Made by a program: the position numbers and the translations under genes. A model generated the notes under the pieces. That model worked only from the letters and a program-made list of their open reading frames with translations, made no database searches and was not told where the DNA came from. Shown here one piece after another: positions 7,549 to 16,751 of a stretch of DNA of 64,000 bases (the first letter of the stretch is position 1; each line of letters begins with the position of its first letter). This stretch comes from Streptomyces griseiscabiei (lineage in GTDB: Bacteria > Actinomycetota > Actinomycetes > Streptomycetales > Streptomycetaceae). The DNA is taken from NCBI RefSeq assembly GCF_020010925.1, contig NZ_JAGJBZ010000001.1, forward strand, positions 1,612,001 through 1,676,000, in the 5' to 3' direction.

Positions 7549-8454
7549 TTGCCCTCGCGTGTCACCCGGATCACCCCCCTCACCGACCCCGCCACCACCC
7601 CGGCGAGCCGCCGTACGGCCTGGCTGGCGTCCGGGTCGGACGGCAGCCCTCTCGGCACCGCATTCCTGCGGCTGTTCACCGAGGAGGGGCAGGGGCATCT
7701 GGCGGAGCTGGACGGCACCGTGCACCCGGCCGAGCGGCGGCAGGGCGTGGGCACCGCGCTGCTGGGGGCGGCGGTCGGCGCGGCGCGCGCGGACGGGCGC
7801 CGCTCGGTCGTCGCCCAGGCCGAACAGGGCTCCCCCGGCGACGCGTTCCTCACGGCACACGGCTTCCGCCGGGTGCTGACCCTGACGTACGCCCGGCTCG
7901 AACTCGCCGGAGCGGACCCCGGCCACTTCACCCGGATCCTCGAACAACCCCGTCCCGGCTACCACTTGACCGGCTGGACGGGCGTCGTGCCGTCCGAACT
8001 CGCCGACACCTACGCCGCGTCGCGCCGCGCGATGGACGACATGCCGATGGGCGAGACCGACTACGGGACCGTGGTCTGGGACGTCGAGCGGGTCGTCGCG
8101 TCCGCCGAGGCGATCGCGAAACGCGGCGACTCACTGCACACCGTGGCCGCCGTGCACACGGCGAGCGGCACGATCGTCGGCTTCTCGGAGCTGGGTCTGC
8201 CGGGCGGCGGCTCCGGCGAGGACGGCGGCAAGGGCGACGGGCAGCACTACGGCACCGCCGTACTGCCCGAGCACCGGGGCCACGGGCTCGGCCTCTGGAT
8301 GAAGGCACGGGCGCTCCTCCAGGCCCACCGCGCACACCCGGATCTCGCGCTGGTCACCGACACCGCGTCGGACAACGTCCCGATGCGCCGGATCAACGAC
8401 GCGCTCGGCTACCGGCCCACGCACACGGCGATCGAGTACCAGCTCGACCTGTGA
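7549..8454 (+). CDS. Tandem GNAT acetyltransferase
   Basis: About 301 aa with two GNAT folds. The first half has HPAERRQGVGTALLG (Q/RxxGxG/A acetyl-CoA loop); the second has LPEHRGHGLGLWMKARAL. Two-domain GNATs of this kind are common in streptomycetes, and one related group includes mycothiol synthase; this one lacks enough signal for that call. I prefer the TTG at 7549 because GGAG lies six bases upstream. A GTG at 7522 would add nine residues but has no ribosome-binding site. It is followed by a convergent GNAT gene 40 bases on. Confidence 0.78.
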   Translation: MPSRVTRITPLTDPATTPASRRTAWLASGSDGSPLGTAFLRLFTEEGQGHLAELDGTVHPAERRQGVGTALLGAAVGAARADGRRSVVAQAEQGSPGDAFLTAHGFRRVLTLTYARLELAGADPGHFTRILEQPRPGYHLTGWTGVVPSELADTYAASRRAMDDMPMGETDYGTVVWDVERVVASAEAIAKRGDSLHTVAAVHTASGTIVGFSELGLPGGGSGEDGGKGDGQHYGTAVLPEHRGHGLGLWMKARALLQAHRAHPDLALVTDTASDNVPMRRINDALGYRPTHTAIEYQLDL

Positions 8455-8494
8455 CGCCTTGACGCTGTGACGCGCACCGGGCGCCCCACGCGCC

Positions 8495-9277
8495 CTACGG
8501 CGAGACCACGTACTCGTACGGTGTGGTCGTCGTGAGCGGTTCGAAGCCCAGGCGGGCCAGGATCGGGCGGCTCGTGGCCAGCGCGTCGACCTGGACGTAG
8601 CGGTAGCCGCGGTCGGCGGCGACACGGGCGCGGTGGGCGACCAGGGCCCGGTAGAGACCCCGCCCGCGCCAGTCCTGGACGGTGCCGCCGCCCCACAGAC
8701 CGGCGAAGCGCGTACCGGGGAGCAGTTCCATCCGGGCGGCGCTCACGGGTTGGTCGCCGGCCAGAGCCACGACGGCCACGACCGACTCGCTGTCCCCGGT
8801 GAGCTGGGCCAGGAGCTGGTGGCGCATCCGGGTGCTGTCCGTGCCGAAGGCCCTCTCATGGACGTCGGCCACCAGGTCCACTCCCGCGCGGTCGGTGACC
8901 GGCAGCAGCCGTACGCCCTCCGGGGGCTCGACGTCGAGGGTCAGATCGGCGACCTCCGCGATCATCAACGTCTCCTCCGGGGCGGCCGTGAGGCCGGCGT
9001 CACGCAGGCGTCGGCCCAGGTCGACGGGGAGATCGTGGCCGTACAGCTTCCACTCGAAGTCGCGTCCGAGGCCGGAGAAGTACCGGATCTGCTCGGCGAT
9101 CGCGGCATCGGCCCCCGCCTCGTCGAGGCCGGACCAGACGACGCCGCTCCAGCCGTTCTCGAAACCGACCTGGCGCACCACCCCGCCCACGCGCTCGATC
9201 CGGGCCCCGGGCCCGTCGGGACGGGCGCCCTCCCGCATGTCCCGGTCGAACAGTGCCAGCACAGCAGCATGATCCAT
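8495..9277 (-). CDS. GNAT acetyltransferase
   Basis: A 260-aa protein whose C-terminal GNAT domain carries the acetyl-CoA loop DWRGRGLYRALVAHRA, preceded by AARMELLPGTRFAGLWGGGTV. The N-terminal half is less conserved and may bind the acceptor. The ATG at 9275-9277 is preceded by GGAGTGAG; the frame remains open far upstream but the extension is Arg/Pro-rich and not protein-like. It converges with the tandem GNAT and diverges from the deaminase across a 228-base gap. The acceptor is unknown. Confidence 0.8.
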   Translation of the reverse strand: MDHAAVLALFDRDMREGARPDGPGARIERVGGVVRQVGFENGWSGVVWSGLDEAGADAAIAEQIRYFSGLGRDFEWKLYGHDLPVDLGRRLRDAGLTAAPEETLMIAEVADLTLDVEPPEGVRLLPVTDRAGVDLVADVHERAFGTDSTRMRHQLLAQLTGDSESVVAVVALAGDQPVSAARMELLPGTRFAGLWGGGTVQDWRGRGLYRALVAHRARVAADRGYRYVQVDALATSRPILARLGFEPLTTTTPYEYVVSP

Positions 9278-9505
9278 GCGGCTCACTCCATCATCAGTCG
9301 TTAACCCTGGCAACGGAATTCGCCCGCCAATAGTGCCGCGGCCGTGCCCCGGGGCGGAGGCCGCCCGCACCCGTGGCGCTCGGCGGGCCGCGTGGCGGGG
9401 CCGTACGGGTGTCGCTCGCGAAGACCCCGGGGTACTCGGACACACGACGTAAGGTGCTCGTCGCGGAGCGCGGTCGGGCGGTCCCCGAGGAGGGTACGGA
9501 CGCAC

Positions 9506-10009
9506 ATGGTGAACGATTCCGAACTGGTGTACCTACGACGCTGTGTGGAGCTGGCGACCGAGGCCCTGGAATCCGGAGACGAGCCGTTCGGTTCCGTTCT
9601 GGTCGGCGGGGATGGCACAGTGCTGGCCGAGGACCACAACCGGGTGGCCGGAGGCGACCGCACCCGCCATCCGGAATTCGAACTGGCCCGCTGGTCGGCC
9701 GCCCGGCTCAGTCCGCGAGAGCGCGCGGCGGCGACCGTGTACACCTCCGGCGAGCACTGTCCGATGTGCGCGGCCGCCCACGCCTGGGTGGGTCTGGGCC
9801 GTATCGTGTACGTCGCCTCCTCCGAGCAACTCGCGTCCTGGCTGGGCGAGTTGGGAGTCCCGGCGCCGCCGGTGCGGACGCTTCCCGTGCGGGAGATCGC
9901 GCCCGGGGTGACGGTCGAGGGGCCGGTGCCGGAGCTGGTCGGGGAGGTACGGGCGCTGCACCGGCGGTTCCACGCCAAAGCCGTAGGCGAGGTCGCCGAC
10001 GATGACTGA
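9506..10009 (+). CDS. Nucleoside/base deaminase (cytidine deaminase-like zinc enzyme)
   Basis: A 167-aa member of the CMP/dCMP deaminase superfamily, closest in layout to guanine deaminases and tRNA adenosine deaminases. Zinc and proton-shuttle residues are His55 and Glu57 (HPE), Cys85 and Cys88. The usual E-P-C-x-M-C block reads E-H-C-P-M-C, with the first Pro replaced by His, so substrate placement may differ. GDEPFGSVLV and DHNRV are typical N-terminal motifs. The start is the ATG at 9506 and the Shine-Dalgarno is weak. It is followed by an acyltransferase gene. Confidence 0.8.
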   Translation: MVNDSELVYLRRCVELATEALESGDEPFGSVLVGGDGTVLAEDHNRVAGGDRTRHPEFELARWSAARLSPRERAAATVYTSGEHCPMCAAAHAWVGLGRIVYVASSEQLASWLGELGVPAPPVRTLPVREIAPGVTVEGPVPELVGEVRALHRRFHAKAVGEVADDD

Positions 10010-10117
10010 GACGGGTGTGAGGGGGCAGGCGGTCCGGGTTCCGCCGTCGTCGTCACCCGACGGTGGTGTCCGTGCAGTCCGTCGCCGTTGTCCGTCGTTG
10101 TCCGGAGACCCTCACCG

Positions 10118-11227
10118 ATGTCCGAAGACGTGGTCCAGCACACCCGCCCCGCCCCCGCGGCCCCGCCCGACGGGGAGAGGCCACGGCCGCGGCGGGCCTC
10201 GCGGGACCCGTACTTCGACAACGCGAAGTACCTCACCATCGTCCTGGTGGCCTGCGGGCACGCCTGGGAGCCGCTGACATACGGCAGCCGGGCGGCGACG
10301 GCCGCGTATCTCACCGTGTACGCGTTCCACATGCCGGCCTTCGCCCTGATCTCCGGGTACTTCTCGCGGAGCTTCGACATGGCGCCGGGGCGGCTGAAGC
10401 GGCTGATGACGGGGGTGGTCCTGCCCTATGTCGTGTTCGAGACGGCGTACACGCTGTTCTACCGGTGGGCGCAGGACGATCCGGGCTATCCGCTGAGTCT
10501 GCTGGACCCCTGGTACGTGATGTGGTTCCTGGTCGCGCTGTTCATCTGGCGGCTGACCACGCCGCTGTGGCTGATGCTGCGCCATCCGCTGCCGGTCGCG
10601 CTGGGGCTCGCGACGCTGGCGGCGGTCTCACCGGATCTCGGCGGCGATGTCTCCGTCCAGCGGGTACTGGGCTTCCTGCCGTTCTTCGTCCTGGGGCTGA
10701 CACTGCGGGGCGAGCACTTCGAGCGGCTGCGCACCCGCCGGGTACGGCTGTGGCTGCTCCCGGTCGGGCTGGGCGCGCTCGGGACCGCGTACGGGGTGGC
10801 GCCGTGGTTCGACGCGGGCTGGTTCTACCACCGGGGCAGCGTCACCGGGCAGGGCGTCTCCCGCTGGGCGGGGCTGCTGACCACGCCCGCCCTGTTCTGT
10901 CTCGCGGTGCTGCTGACGGCCTGCTTCCTGGCCTGGGTGCCGCGCCGGCGGCTGTGGTTCACGGCGCTGGGCGCGGGCACCATGTACGGCTATCTGCTGC
11001 ACGGCTTCGTGATCAAGTGGGCGCGGTTCCGGGACTGGTACGCCGCCGAGTGGCTGCACACCCCGCTCGGTCAGCTGGCGGTCACGGCCGTCGCCGTCGG
11101 CGGCATCACCCTGCTGTGCACCTCCCCCGTGCGCGCCGCGCTCCGCTGTGTCGTCGAGCCGCGCATGGAGTGGGCGTTCCGGAAGGGCGACGCCGCCCCC
11201 GCGGCTAGCCGAGCTCCAGAGTCGTGA
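10118..11227 (+). CDS. Membrane acyltransferase, acyltransferase-3 type
   Basis: A 369-aa polytopic protein with about ten hydrophobic segments. The opening FDNAKYLTIVLVACGHAWEP carries the His used by acyltransferase-3 and OafA-type enzymes, and AFHMPAFALISGYF is the usual next block. Such proteins O-acetylate or acylate sugars and secondary metabolites at the membrane. The ATG at 10118 has GGAG eleven bases upstream; a GTG at 10088 adds ten Arg-rich residues without support. Its 3' end overlaps the convergent GNAT gene by 23 bases. Confidence 0.82.
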   Translation: MSEDVVQHTRPAPAAPPDGERPRPRRASRDPYFDNAKYLTIVLVACGHAWEPLTYGSRAATAAYLTVYAFHMPAFALISGYFSRSFDMAPGRLKRLMTGVVLPYVVFETAYTLFYRWAQDDPGYPLSLLDPWYVMWFLVALFIWRLTTPLWLMLRHPLPVALGLATLAAVSPDLGGDVSVQRVLGFLPFFVLGLTLRGEHFERLRTRRVRLWLLPVGLGALGTAYGVAPWFDAGWFYHRGSVTGQGVSRWAGLLTTPALFCLAVLLTACFLAWVPRRRLWFTALGAGTMYGYLLHGFVIKWARFRDWYAAEWLHTPLGQLAVTAVAVGGITLLCTSPVRAALRCVVEPRMEWAFRKGDAAPAASRAPES

Positions 11228-12053
11228 TCCCGAAGACGCGCTCGGCGGCGTAGGGCCGGACCGGGCCGGTGTACATCCGGGCCGTCTCGAAGGAGGGCGT
11301 CAGCCCGTACTCCTCGACGAGCGCCACGGCGGCCGTGTTCGGCTCCGGCACGTCGATGGCGAGCGGGCGGCCCGCGGCCTCGGCGGCCAGCCCCTCGAAG
11401 AGCGCGCGGGCGTCGGCGGCGGTGTCGGCGAACAGCGGCCCGATCCGCAGGGCGTCCCGGCCCGGACGGATCACCCCGTAGCCGGTGAGCCGCCCGTCGA
11501 CGGTCCGCGCGAGGGCCCGGTGCCCGTCGGCGGTCAGCCAGCGCTCCAGGAAACGGGGCCGGTCGGCCGGGTGGCAGGCGTTGTCGTACGCCGCGAGGGC
11601 ACCGGCGTCCGCGAGGGGCCGCACACCGTCGGGGACCGCCGTCACCGGGACCGCCCCCGAGTACCGGAAGGTGCGGTGGGCCGGTTCGAAACCGGACTGC
11701 CGGTAGTTGTCCTGCTGCGCGACCACCCCGTCCAGGCCGACCGTGCGGGCGCCGGCGTGCGCGAGCGCGGTCTTCCAGGTGGCGAGGCCGTGGCCCCGGC
11801 CGCGCAGCTCGGGGCGGACCAGGTAGAAGCCGAGGAAGGCGTAGTCGCAGCCGTAGGTGACGACGGAGACGGAGGAGACGGGTTCGCCGTCGAGCCGGCC
11901 GATGAAGAAGCCCTCGGGGTCCTGGGCGAAGAAGCACGCCGGGTCCGCGAACCCCGGGTTCCAGCCCTCCTCCCCCGCCCATCGGGCGACCACCGCCCAG
12001 TCCTCGGGCGTGGCCCGGGTGACGACGAGATCCTGAGGCCCCGGAATGGTCAT
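11205..12053 (-). CDS. GNAT acetyltransferase, two-domain
   Basis: A 282-aa protein. The N-terminal GNAT domain has LVRPELRGRGHGLATWKTAL (acetyl-CoA loop); the C-terminal part matches the DUF1248/acetyltransf_18 style half (RLTGYGVIRPGRDALRIGPLFAD). Family members occur widely in actinomycetes without assigned acceptors. The ATG at 12051-12053 is preceded by AAGGAG. It overlaps the end of the convergent acyltransferase gene. Confidence 0.8.
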   Translation of the reverse strand: MTIPGPQDLVVTRATPEDWAVVARWAGEEGWNPGFADPACFFAQDPEGFFIGRLDGEPVSSVSVVTYGCDYAFLGFYLVRPELRGRGHGLATWKTALAHAGARTVGLDGVVAQQDNYRQSGFEPAHRTFRYSGAVPVTAVPDGVRPLADAGALAAYDNACHPADRPRFLERWLTADGHRALARTVDGRLTGYGVIRPGRDALRIGPLFADTAADARALFEGLAAEAAGRPLAIDVPEPNTAAVALVEEYGLTPSFETARMYTGPVRPYAAERVFGITTLELG

Positions 12054-12379
12054 CTCTGCGCTCCTTCGCTGAGGCCGCGAGTGCGCGGCCGTCGTACGAC
12101 CGGGGGCACGGTGGTCGGCCGCGCCCCGCCGCATCCTCGCCGAGGCCGGAGCGCTCCCGCGACGCCGGAAACGGGCGGGATCGGCGGACTGCGGGCTGTC
12201 CTGCGCCCCGGTTCACGCGTACGAGCGACACGGCAGTGGACGGCGTACGGCGTCGGCGCGGCGCAGATTACGGCAGTTCCGGCCGGTCCGCCCGCCCGCG
12301 GGCGTGGCCGCCGGGGGCCGCCTATGGTGATCCGGGGGTCGTCCCCGGCCGCCCCGGCCGGGCGTCCCTGGAGGCACGC
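12054..12379. other. Divergent intergenic region, no gene seen
   Basis: These 326 bases separate the GNAT gene from the secreted peptidase gene. They must hold both promoters, but I see no clear -10/-35 pair, dyad or small coding frame. Confidence 0.5.
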
Positions 12380-14053
12380 ATGCGGTCCACGCACAGACGG
12401 CGCCCGCTCGCCGGAGCCGCGGTCGCGGTGCTGGCCCTGTTGGGGGCCGGGCTGCCGGCCACGGTGGCGGGCGCCGACGACGACAAGGACGACAGGCAGC
12501 CCGACCTGAGCCGCTTCCACCGGCAGAAGATCAAGTGGTCGAAGTGCGAGGGCCTGGAGATGCCCAGGGACGTGCGCTGCGGCAAGCTCACCGTGCCGCT
12601 CGACTACGCCCGGCCCTCGGCCGGCACCCTCGACCTGGCGCTGGCCCGTGTCCGGGGCACCGGCGACCCGCGCGGCTCGCTGCTGCTGAACTTCGGCGGC
12701 CCCGGCGGCCCCGGAGTCCCCGAACTCGCCTACGACGGCGGCGACTTCATGGACCTCACCAAGGGCTACGACCTCGTCTCCTTCGATCCGCGCGGGGTGG
12801 GCCGCTCCTCGCCCGTCAGCTGCGGCGACGGCACCGGCGCCGCCTTGGAGGCGACCGACGACGGGGACGACGCGAACGACCCGCGGACCGCGCTGAAGCA
12901 GCTGCGGCGGGCCGCGGCCGCGTGCGAGAAGAACTCCGGCCCCGTGCTGCCGCACATCGGCACCCGCGACGCCGCCCGGGACCTGGACGTGCTGCGCGCC
13001 GCCCTGGGCGACAAGAAGCTCAACTACCTCGGCTTCTCCTACGGCACCCGGCTGGGCGCGGTGTACGCGGCGCAGTTCCCCGACAAGGTGGGGCGGATGG
13101 TCCTCGACGGCGTGGACACCCTCACCGAACCGCTGGCCGAGCAGGGCCTGGTCGGCGCGGCGGGCCAGCAGACCGCGCTGGAGGACTACCTCGACGCGTG
13201 CACGGAGGAGCTGACCTGCCCCTTCGGGCAGGACTCCCGGTCGGCCCGGGAGCAGGTCGTGACGCTGGTCGACTCGCTGGACGAGTACCCGGTGCCGTCC
13301 GACTTCGGGCCGGACTTCACGGGTCAGGACCTGGTGGGCGCCATCGGTCACGCCCTCTACAGCGAACAGCTGTGGCCCATGCTCACCCAGGCGCTCAACA
13401 TGCTCGTCCACGACGGCGACACCCGGGGCGTCATGGCGCTCAGCGGCGGCGGCTTCGCCCCGACCCTCACCCCGTACCGTCTGTCCCCGGCGGAGCGCCT
13501 CCCCGTGGGGTGGCGCTCCGCCGTGCCGGCCCGTCCGCACGAGCCGCCCGAGCCCACCGCGTCGGGCACGCCGACCCCGCACGCCGGGCTCGTCGACGTC
13601 GAGGAGATCCCGCCGGACAACTACCCCGCCGCGCTCATGGCGATCAACTGCGCCGACGACCCCGACCGGCCCACCGCCGCGAAGATCACCGAGAACCTGG
13701 CGGAGCTGCGCGCGGCGTACGAGGACGCCTCCCCCGTGTTCGGCCCGTACCGGCTCACCCAGGTGCTGATGTGCTACGGCCGCCCCGCGGGCACCGACTT
13801 CATCCGCGAGGACGTCCAGGACCTCGACACCCCGAAGATGCTGCTGGTGGGCACCCGGGGCGACCCGGCCACGCCGTACCGGTGGACCGTGGAGACGGCC
13901 GCGCGGCTCGGCTCCTCGGCGGTCGTCCTCGACAACAAGGGCAAGGGACACACCGGGTACGGGTCGTCGAAGTGCGTGCACGCGAAGGTCGACGACTTCC
14001 TGCTGTTCGGGACGCTGCCGGACGACGGAAGTTCCTGCGGAGCCGACGATTGA
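12380..14053 (+). CDS. Secreted alpha/beta-hydrolase peptidase, TAP-like (SlpD/E type)
   Basis: A 557-aa exported serine hydrolase. A signal peptide (RRR, then a hydrophobic AVAVLALLGAGLPATVAG) ends near residue 32. The fold starts with LLLNFGGPGGPG (oxyanion loop), has the nucleophile elbow GFSYGT, and ends with the TAP-like C-terminal domain, where GTRGDPATPY and GKGHTGYG place the Asp and His. Relatives are tripeptidyl and other aminopeptidases of streptomycetes that digest extracellular peptides. The ATG at 12380 follows GGAGG by five bases. Confidence 0.88.
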   Translation: MRSTHRRRPLAGAAVAVLALLGAGLPATVAGADDDKDDRQPDLSRFHRQKIKWSKCEGLEMPRDVRCGKLTVPLDYARPSAGTLDLALARVRGTGDPRGSLLLNFGGPGGPGVPELAYDGGDFMDLTKGYDLVSFDPRGVGRSSPVSCGDGTGAALEATDDGDDANDPRTALKQLRRAAAACEKNSGPVLPHIGTRDAARDLDVLRAALGDKKLNYLGFSYGTRLGAVYAAQFPDKVGRMVLDGVDTLTEPLAEQGLVGAAGQQTALEDYLDACTEELTCPFGQDSRSAREQVVTLVDSLDEYPVPSDFGPDFTGQDLVGAIGHALYSEQLWPMLTQALNMLVHDGDTRGVMALSGGGFAPTLTPYRLSPAERLPVGWRSAVPARPHEPPEPTASGTPTPHAGLVDVEEIPPDNYPAALMAINCADDPDRPTAAKITENLAELRAAYEDASPVFGPYRLTQVLMCYGRPAGTDFIREDVQDLDTPKMLLVGTRGDPATPYRWTVETAARLGSSAVVLDNKGKGHTGYGSSKCVHAKVDDFLLFGTLPDDGSSCGADD

Positions 14054-14177
14054 GCATCGGGCGTGTAACACGGGCGGATCCGGTACAACCCCGTACGCAT
14101 CCCGCTCGTCACATTGGGCAGGCGTCACCTTTGTGCATGCCGTACCCGTACGTGACCAAAGCTGGGGGATTCCACCG

Positions 14178-14714
14178 ATGCGTATCCGTTCCTTCCTCAC
14201 CGTCTCGACCGTGGCGACCGCCGGTGCCGCGCTGCTCCTCGCCGCCGCCCCGCAGGGGCTGGCCGCCCAGCCCGCCGCGAAGGCGAAGACCCCGGTCTGC
14301 AAGGCGAAGGTCCTCAAGCTGGGCGCCAAGCAGGCGAAGGACACGCGGGTCGTCCACATCAGCGTCAAGAACACCGGTACCCGCACCTGCACGATCGACC
14401 GCCTCCCCGTGGTCACCTTCGGCGACCTCGACGGCGCGGCGCTGCCGGTGCCCTCGGGCGAGAGCGGACCGTACAAGGTCGGCGCCGGCAAGACGGTGTA
14501 CGCGGCGGTCCGGACGATCGCCGACCTCAAGGACCCCGAGGCCCGTCGTGTCTCCACGGTCACCGTCTCCGCCAACCCCAACCTCAACGGCCGTACGTTC
14601 ACCCTGAAGCAGCTGGGCGCGACCAAGAAGGTCAAGGTCTGGGAGCCGGTGACGACCTGGTGGAAGCCGTCCAAGGCCGCCGCCGACAAGGCGCTGAAGA
14701 AGGAAGTCGGCTGA
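14178..14714 (+). CDS. Secreted DUF4232 protein
   Basis: A 178-aa exported protein with a signal peptide (RIRSFLTVSTVATAGAALLL) and two Cys residues in the mature part likely to form a disulfide (KTPVCKAK and RTCTIDR). ISVKNTGTRTCTIDRLP matches DUF4232, an Ig-like beta-sandwich of unknown function common in actinomycete secretomes. The start is the ATG at 14178 after GGGGGA. A long hairpin (14732-14777) follows. The domain call is good; the role is unknown. Confidence 0.78.
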   Translation: MRIRSFLTVSTVATAGAALLLAAAPQGLAAQPAAKAKTPVCKAKVLKLGAKQAKDTRVVHISVKNTGTRTCTIDRLPVVTFGDLDGAALPVPSGESGPYKVGAGKTVYAAVRTIADLKDPEARRVSTVTVSANPNLNGRTFTLKQLGATKKVKVWEPVTTWWKPSKAAADKALKKEVG

Positions 14715-14731
14715 TCTTCGGGGCTTTCCCG

Positions 14732-14777
14732 CCGAATCGCGCGCCGGATTACACCGAATGCCCGGCGCGCGATTCGG
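14732..14777 (+). terminator. 16-bp perfect stem-loop after the DUF4232 gene
   Basis: Perfect 16-bp arms (CCGAATCGCGCGCCGG and its complement) enclose a 14-base loop, 17 bases after the DUF4232 stop and 15 bases before the baeRF3 start. It is most likely a terminator for the upstream gene. It is so close to the next ATG that it could also act as an operator or 5' leader structure. Confidence 0.65.
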
Positions 14778-14792
14778 TCCTATCGTGAAGTC

Positions 14793-15902
14793 ATGGACCA
14801 AGCCCTGAGTCCCGCGACCCTCACCGAACTGCGCCGTCCGCGGCCCTACCCGGCCGTGTCGGTGCTGACGCCGACCCACCGCCGGGAGCCCGAGAACGCC
14901 CAGGATCCGGTCCGGCTGCGCAATGTGGTGGCCGAGGCGAAGAAGCGTCTGGAACACGATCCCGCCGTCACCCGTGAGCGGCGTGCCGATGTCGTCGCCC
15001 AGCTGGACCTCGCGCTGGCCGAGGTGGACCTGACGCACGCCGAGGACGGTCTGGTGATCTTCGCGGCGCCCGGTGAGCATCAGGTCTGGTCGCTGGCCCG
15101 GCCGGTGCCGGAGCGGGTGGTGCTCTCGGACACCTTCCTCACCCGGAACCTGGTGGCCGCGCGCGCCGCCGAGCGGCCGTTCTGGGTGCTGTCGGTCTCC
15201 TCCGACCGGGCCACGCTGTGGAGCGGCGGCGCGGACCGCGTCACCGAGGCGCGCGTCGGCGGCTTCCCGCTGACCAGGGAGCGCGGGAACTTCGACGCCG
15301 AGCGGCAGGAGCGGATCGGCGACCTGCCGTCCGCCTTCCGGGACGAGGACACCCGGCACTTCCTGCGCGAGGCGGACACCGCGCTGGCCAGGGTGCTGCG
15401 CGACCGGCACCGGCCCCTGTACGTCACCGGGGAGACGGCGGCACTGTCGCTGCTGGACGAGATCGGCACGGTCACCAAGGACGCCGTCCACGTCCCGCAC
15501 GGCGGTCTCGCGCACGGCACCCCGGACGCCGTACGGCAGGCGGTCGGACCGCTGGTGGCCGCCGAGGACCGCAGGAACGTCGACACGGTGGCGCGGCGGC
15601 TCGAAGCGGCGCGCGGCCACAAGGCGTTCGCGGCCAGCGTCGACGAGATCTGGCAGAACGCGCAGCAGGGCCGCATCCAACTGCTGGCCGTCGAGGAGAA
15701 CTACCGGACGACCGTCCGCGCCCACGGCGACGGCGCCGCCGGCGGCCATCTGGTCCCGGCCGAGAGCGGTGACCTGGACGTCCGCGAGGACATCGTGGAC
15801 GAGATCGTCGAGCGCTGCCTGGACACCGGCGCCGAGGTCCGCTTCGTCCCCGACGGCACGCTCGGCGACGCCCGGGGCATCGCGGGGGTCCTGCGGTACT
15901 GA
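14793..15902 (+). CDS. baeRF3-type (archaeo-eukaryotic release factor-like) protein
   Basis: A 369-aa soluble protein of the bacterial eRF1-like family 3: N-terminal PAVSVLTPTHRREPENAQDPVRL, middle FWVLSVSSDRATLW and RERGNFDAERQERIG, C-terminal VDEIVERCLDTGAEVRFVPD. Relatives carry an eRF1 middle-domain-like fold and are proposed, not proven, to rescue or modify stalled ribosomes. The ATG lies downstream of a strong hairpin and no clear Shine-Dalgarno is present. It converges with the SsgA-like gene. Confidence 0.75.
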   Translation: MDQALSPATLTELRRPRPYPAVSVLTPTHRREPENAQDPVRLRNVVAEAKKRLEHDPAVTRERRADVVAQLDLALAEVDLTHAEDGLVIFAAPGEHQVWSLARPVPERVVLSDTFLTRNLVAARAAERPFWVLSVSSDRATLWSGGADRVTEARVGGFPLTRERGNFDAERQERIGDLPSAFRDEDTRHFLREADTALARVLRDRHRPLYVTGETAALSLLDEIGTVTKDAVHVPHGGLAHGTPDAVRQAVGPLVAAEDRRNVDTVARRLEAARGHKAFAASVDEIWQNAQQGRIQLLAVEENYRTTVRAHGDGAAGGHLVPAESGDLDVREDIVDEIVERCLDTGAEVRFVPDGTLGDARGIAGVLRY

Positions 15903-15945
15903 CCGGCACCTCCCGCGCCGGAACGACCTGACCGGGGGCCGGAGT

Positions 15946-16359
15946 TCAGACGTTCCCGAGCAGGGACGTCAGCCCCCGGTCGAGCGCCGGCCCCACCTCC
16001 TCTCTCCCGGCCGCGACGACGGCGTAGCTGCGCAGCAGGAACCGCTGGAGCGCGGCCTTCTCGAACTTGAGCAGGGCCATGCCGTACGGGGAGTGCAGCT
16101 CCACCACCGTGCGGAAGCGGCCGCAGGGCCAGATGTGCACGTCACCGGCGCCGGAGGGGGCGCGCACCCCCTCCTCCAGGAGTCCGCGGGAGAAGGTCCA
16201 GGTCACCATGTCACCGTTCAGCGAGATGTCGGCCGGGAAGTCGAGGTGCACGGCCAGCGGATCGTCGGAGGAATAGCGCAGGCTCGCGGGCACCGGAACC
16301 TCCTGGTCCTCGGCGGTGACGAGGAGAGCGCGGGCGGGCTGTTCCAGCGTGACGGTCAT
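15946..16359 (-). CDS. SsgA-like sporulation and cell-division protein (SALP)
   Basis: A 137-aa SsgA/SsgB family protein, restricted to morphologically complex actinomycetes. Typical blocks are VPASLRYSSDDPLAVHLDFP, WTFSRGLLEEGV and GDVHIWPCG, followed by LLKFEKAALQRFL. SALPs help place septa and remodel peptidoglycan during sporulation. The ATG at 16357-16359 has GGAGA upstream. It diverges from the SpoIIE phosphatase across 392 bases. Which paralogue (SsgA-SsgG) it matches cannot be decided from motifs alone. Confidence 0.87.
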   Translation of the reverse strand: MTVTLEQPARALLVTAEDQEVPVPASLRYSSDDPLAVHLDFPADISLNGDMVTWTFSRGLLEEGVRAPSGAGDVHIWPCGRFRTVVELHSPYGMALLKFEKAALQRFLLRSYAVVAAGREEVGPALDRGLTSLLGNV

Positions 16360-16751
16360 GAACGGTCTCCGTTTCGGTGAAGCTCTTCGAGGGCTTTCGC
16401 AGGACGCGGCCCCTTGGATTCATCTCTGTGACCCAAGTCACCCATCGGATTCCACCCGTACCGCTCCGCGTCAGCGAACCGGCTCGCACATACACCCTTC
16501 GAACACGGGAATGATTGACCTGTGGATGCGGTCGCCGATCCGTCAAGTCGCGTACCATTCCTACGACTTGGGCCCTCAGGACGGGCATCCACGCGTCGGG
16601 GAGGACCCCCACAGCAAGGACGCTGGCATATGCCGGAAGCACCGCCGTATCGTGTCTTGCCAAATCCCTTACAGCGCGTCGCGGGCTGTGCAACAGTCGT
16701 AATCGGCCCTTACGTCAGCGTTGGTCGTACCGTCCCCCATCGGAGTACGTG
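16360..16751. promoter_or_regulatory. Divergent ssgA-like/phosphatase intergenic region with dyads
   Basis: No convincing gene lies in these 392 bases. Visible dyads are GTGAC-CCAA-GTCAC near 16428-16441, CAAGTCG/CGACTTG (16544-16550 and 16564-16570, 13-base spacer) and the perfect 10-bp palindrome GGCATATGCC (16625-16634). They may be operators for developmental control of the two flanking genes. A 77-codon frame from 16522 is not protein-like enough to call. Confidence 0.4.

Noticed and set aside
12050..14689. Minus-strand frame of 879 codons
   Set aside because: It is the shadow of the TAP-like peptidase and DUF4232 genes, both of which have signal peptides, motifs and ribosome-binding sites.
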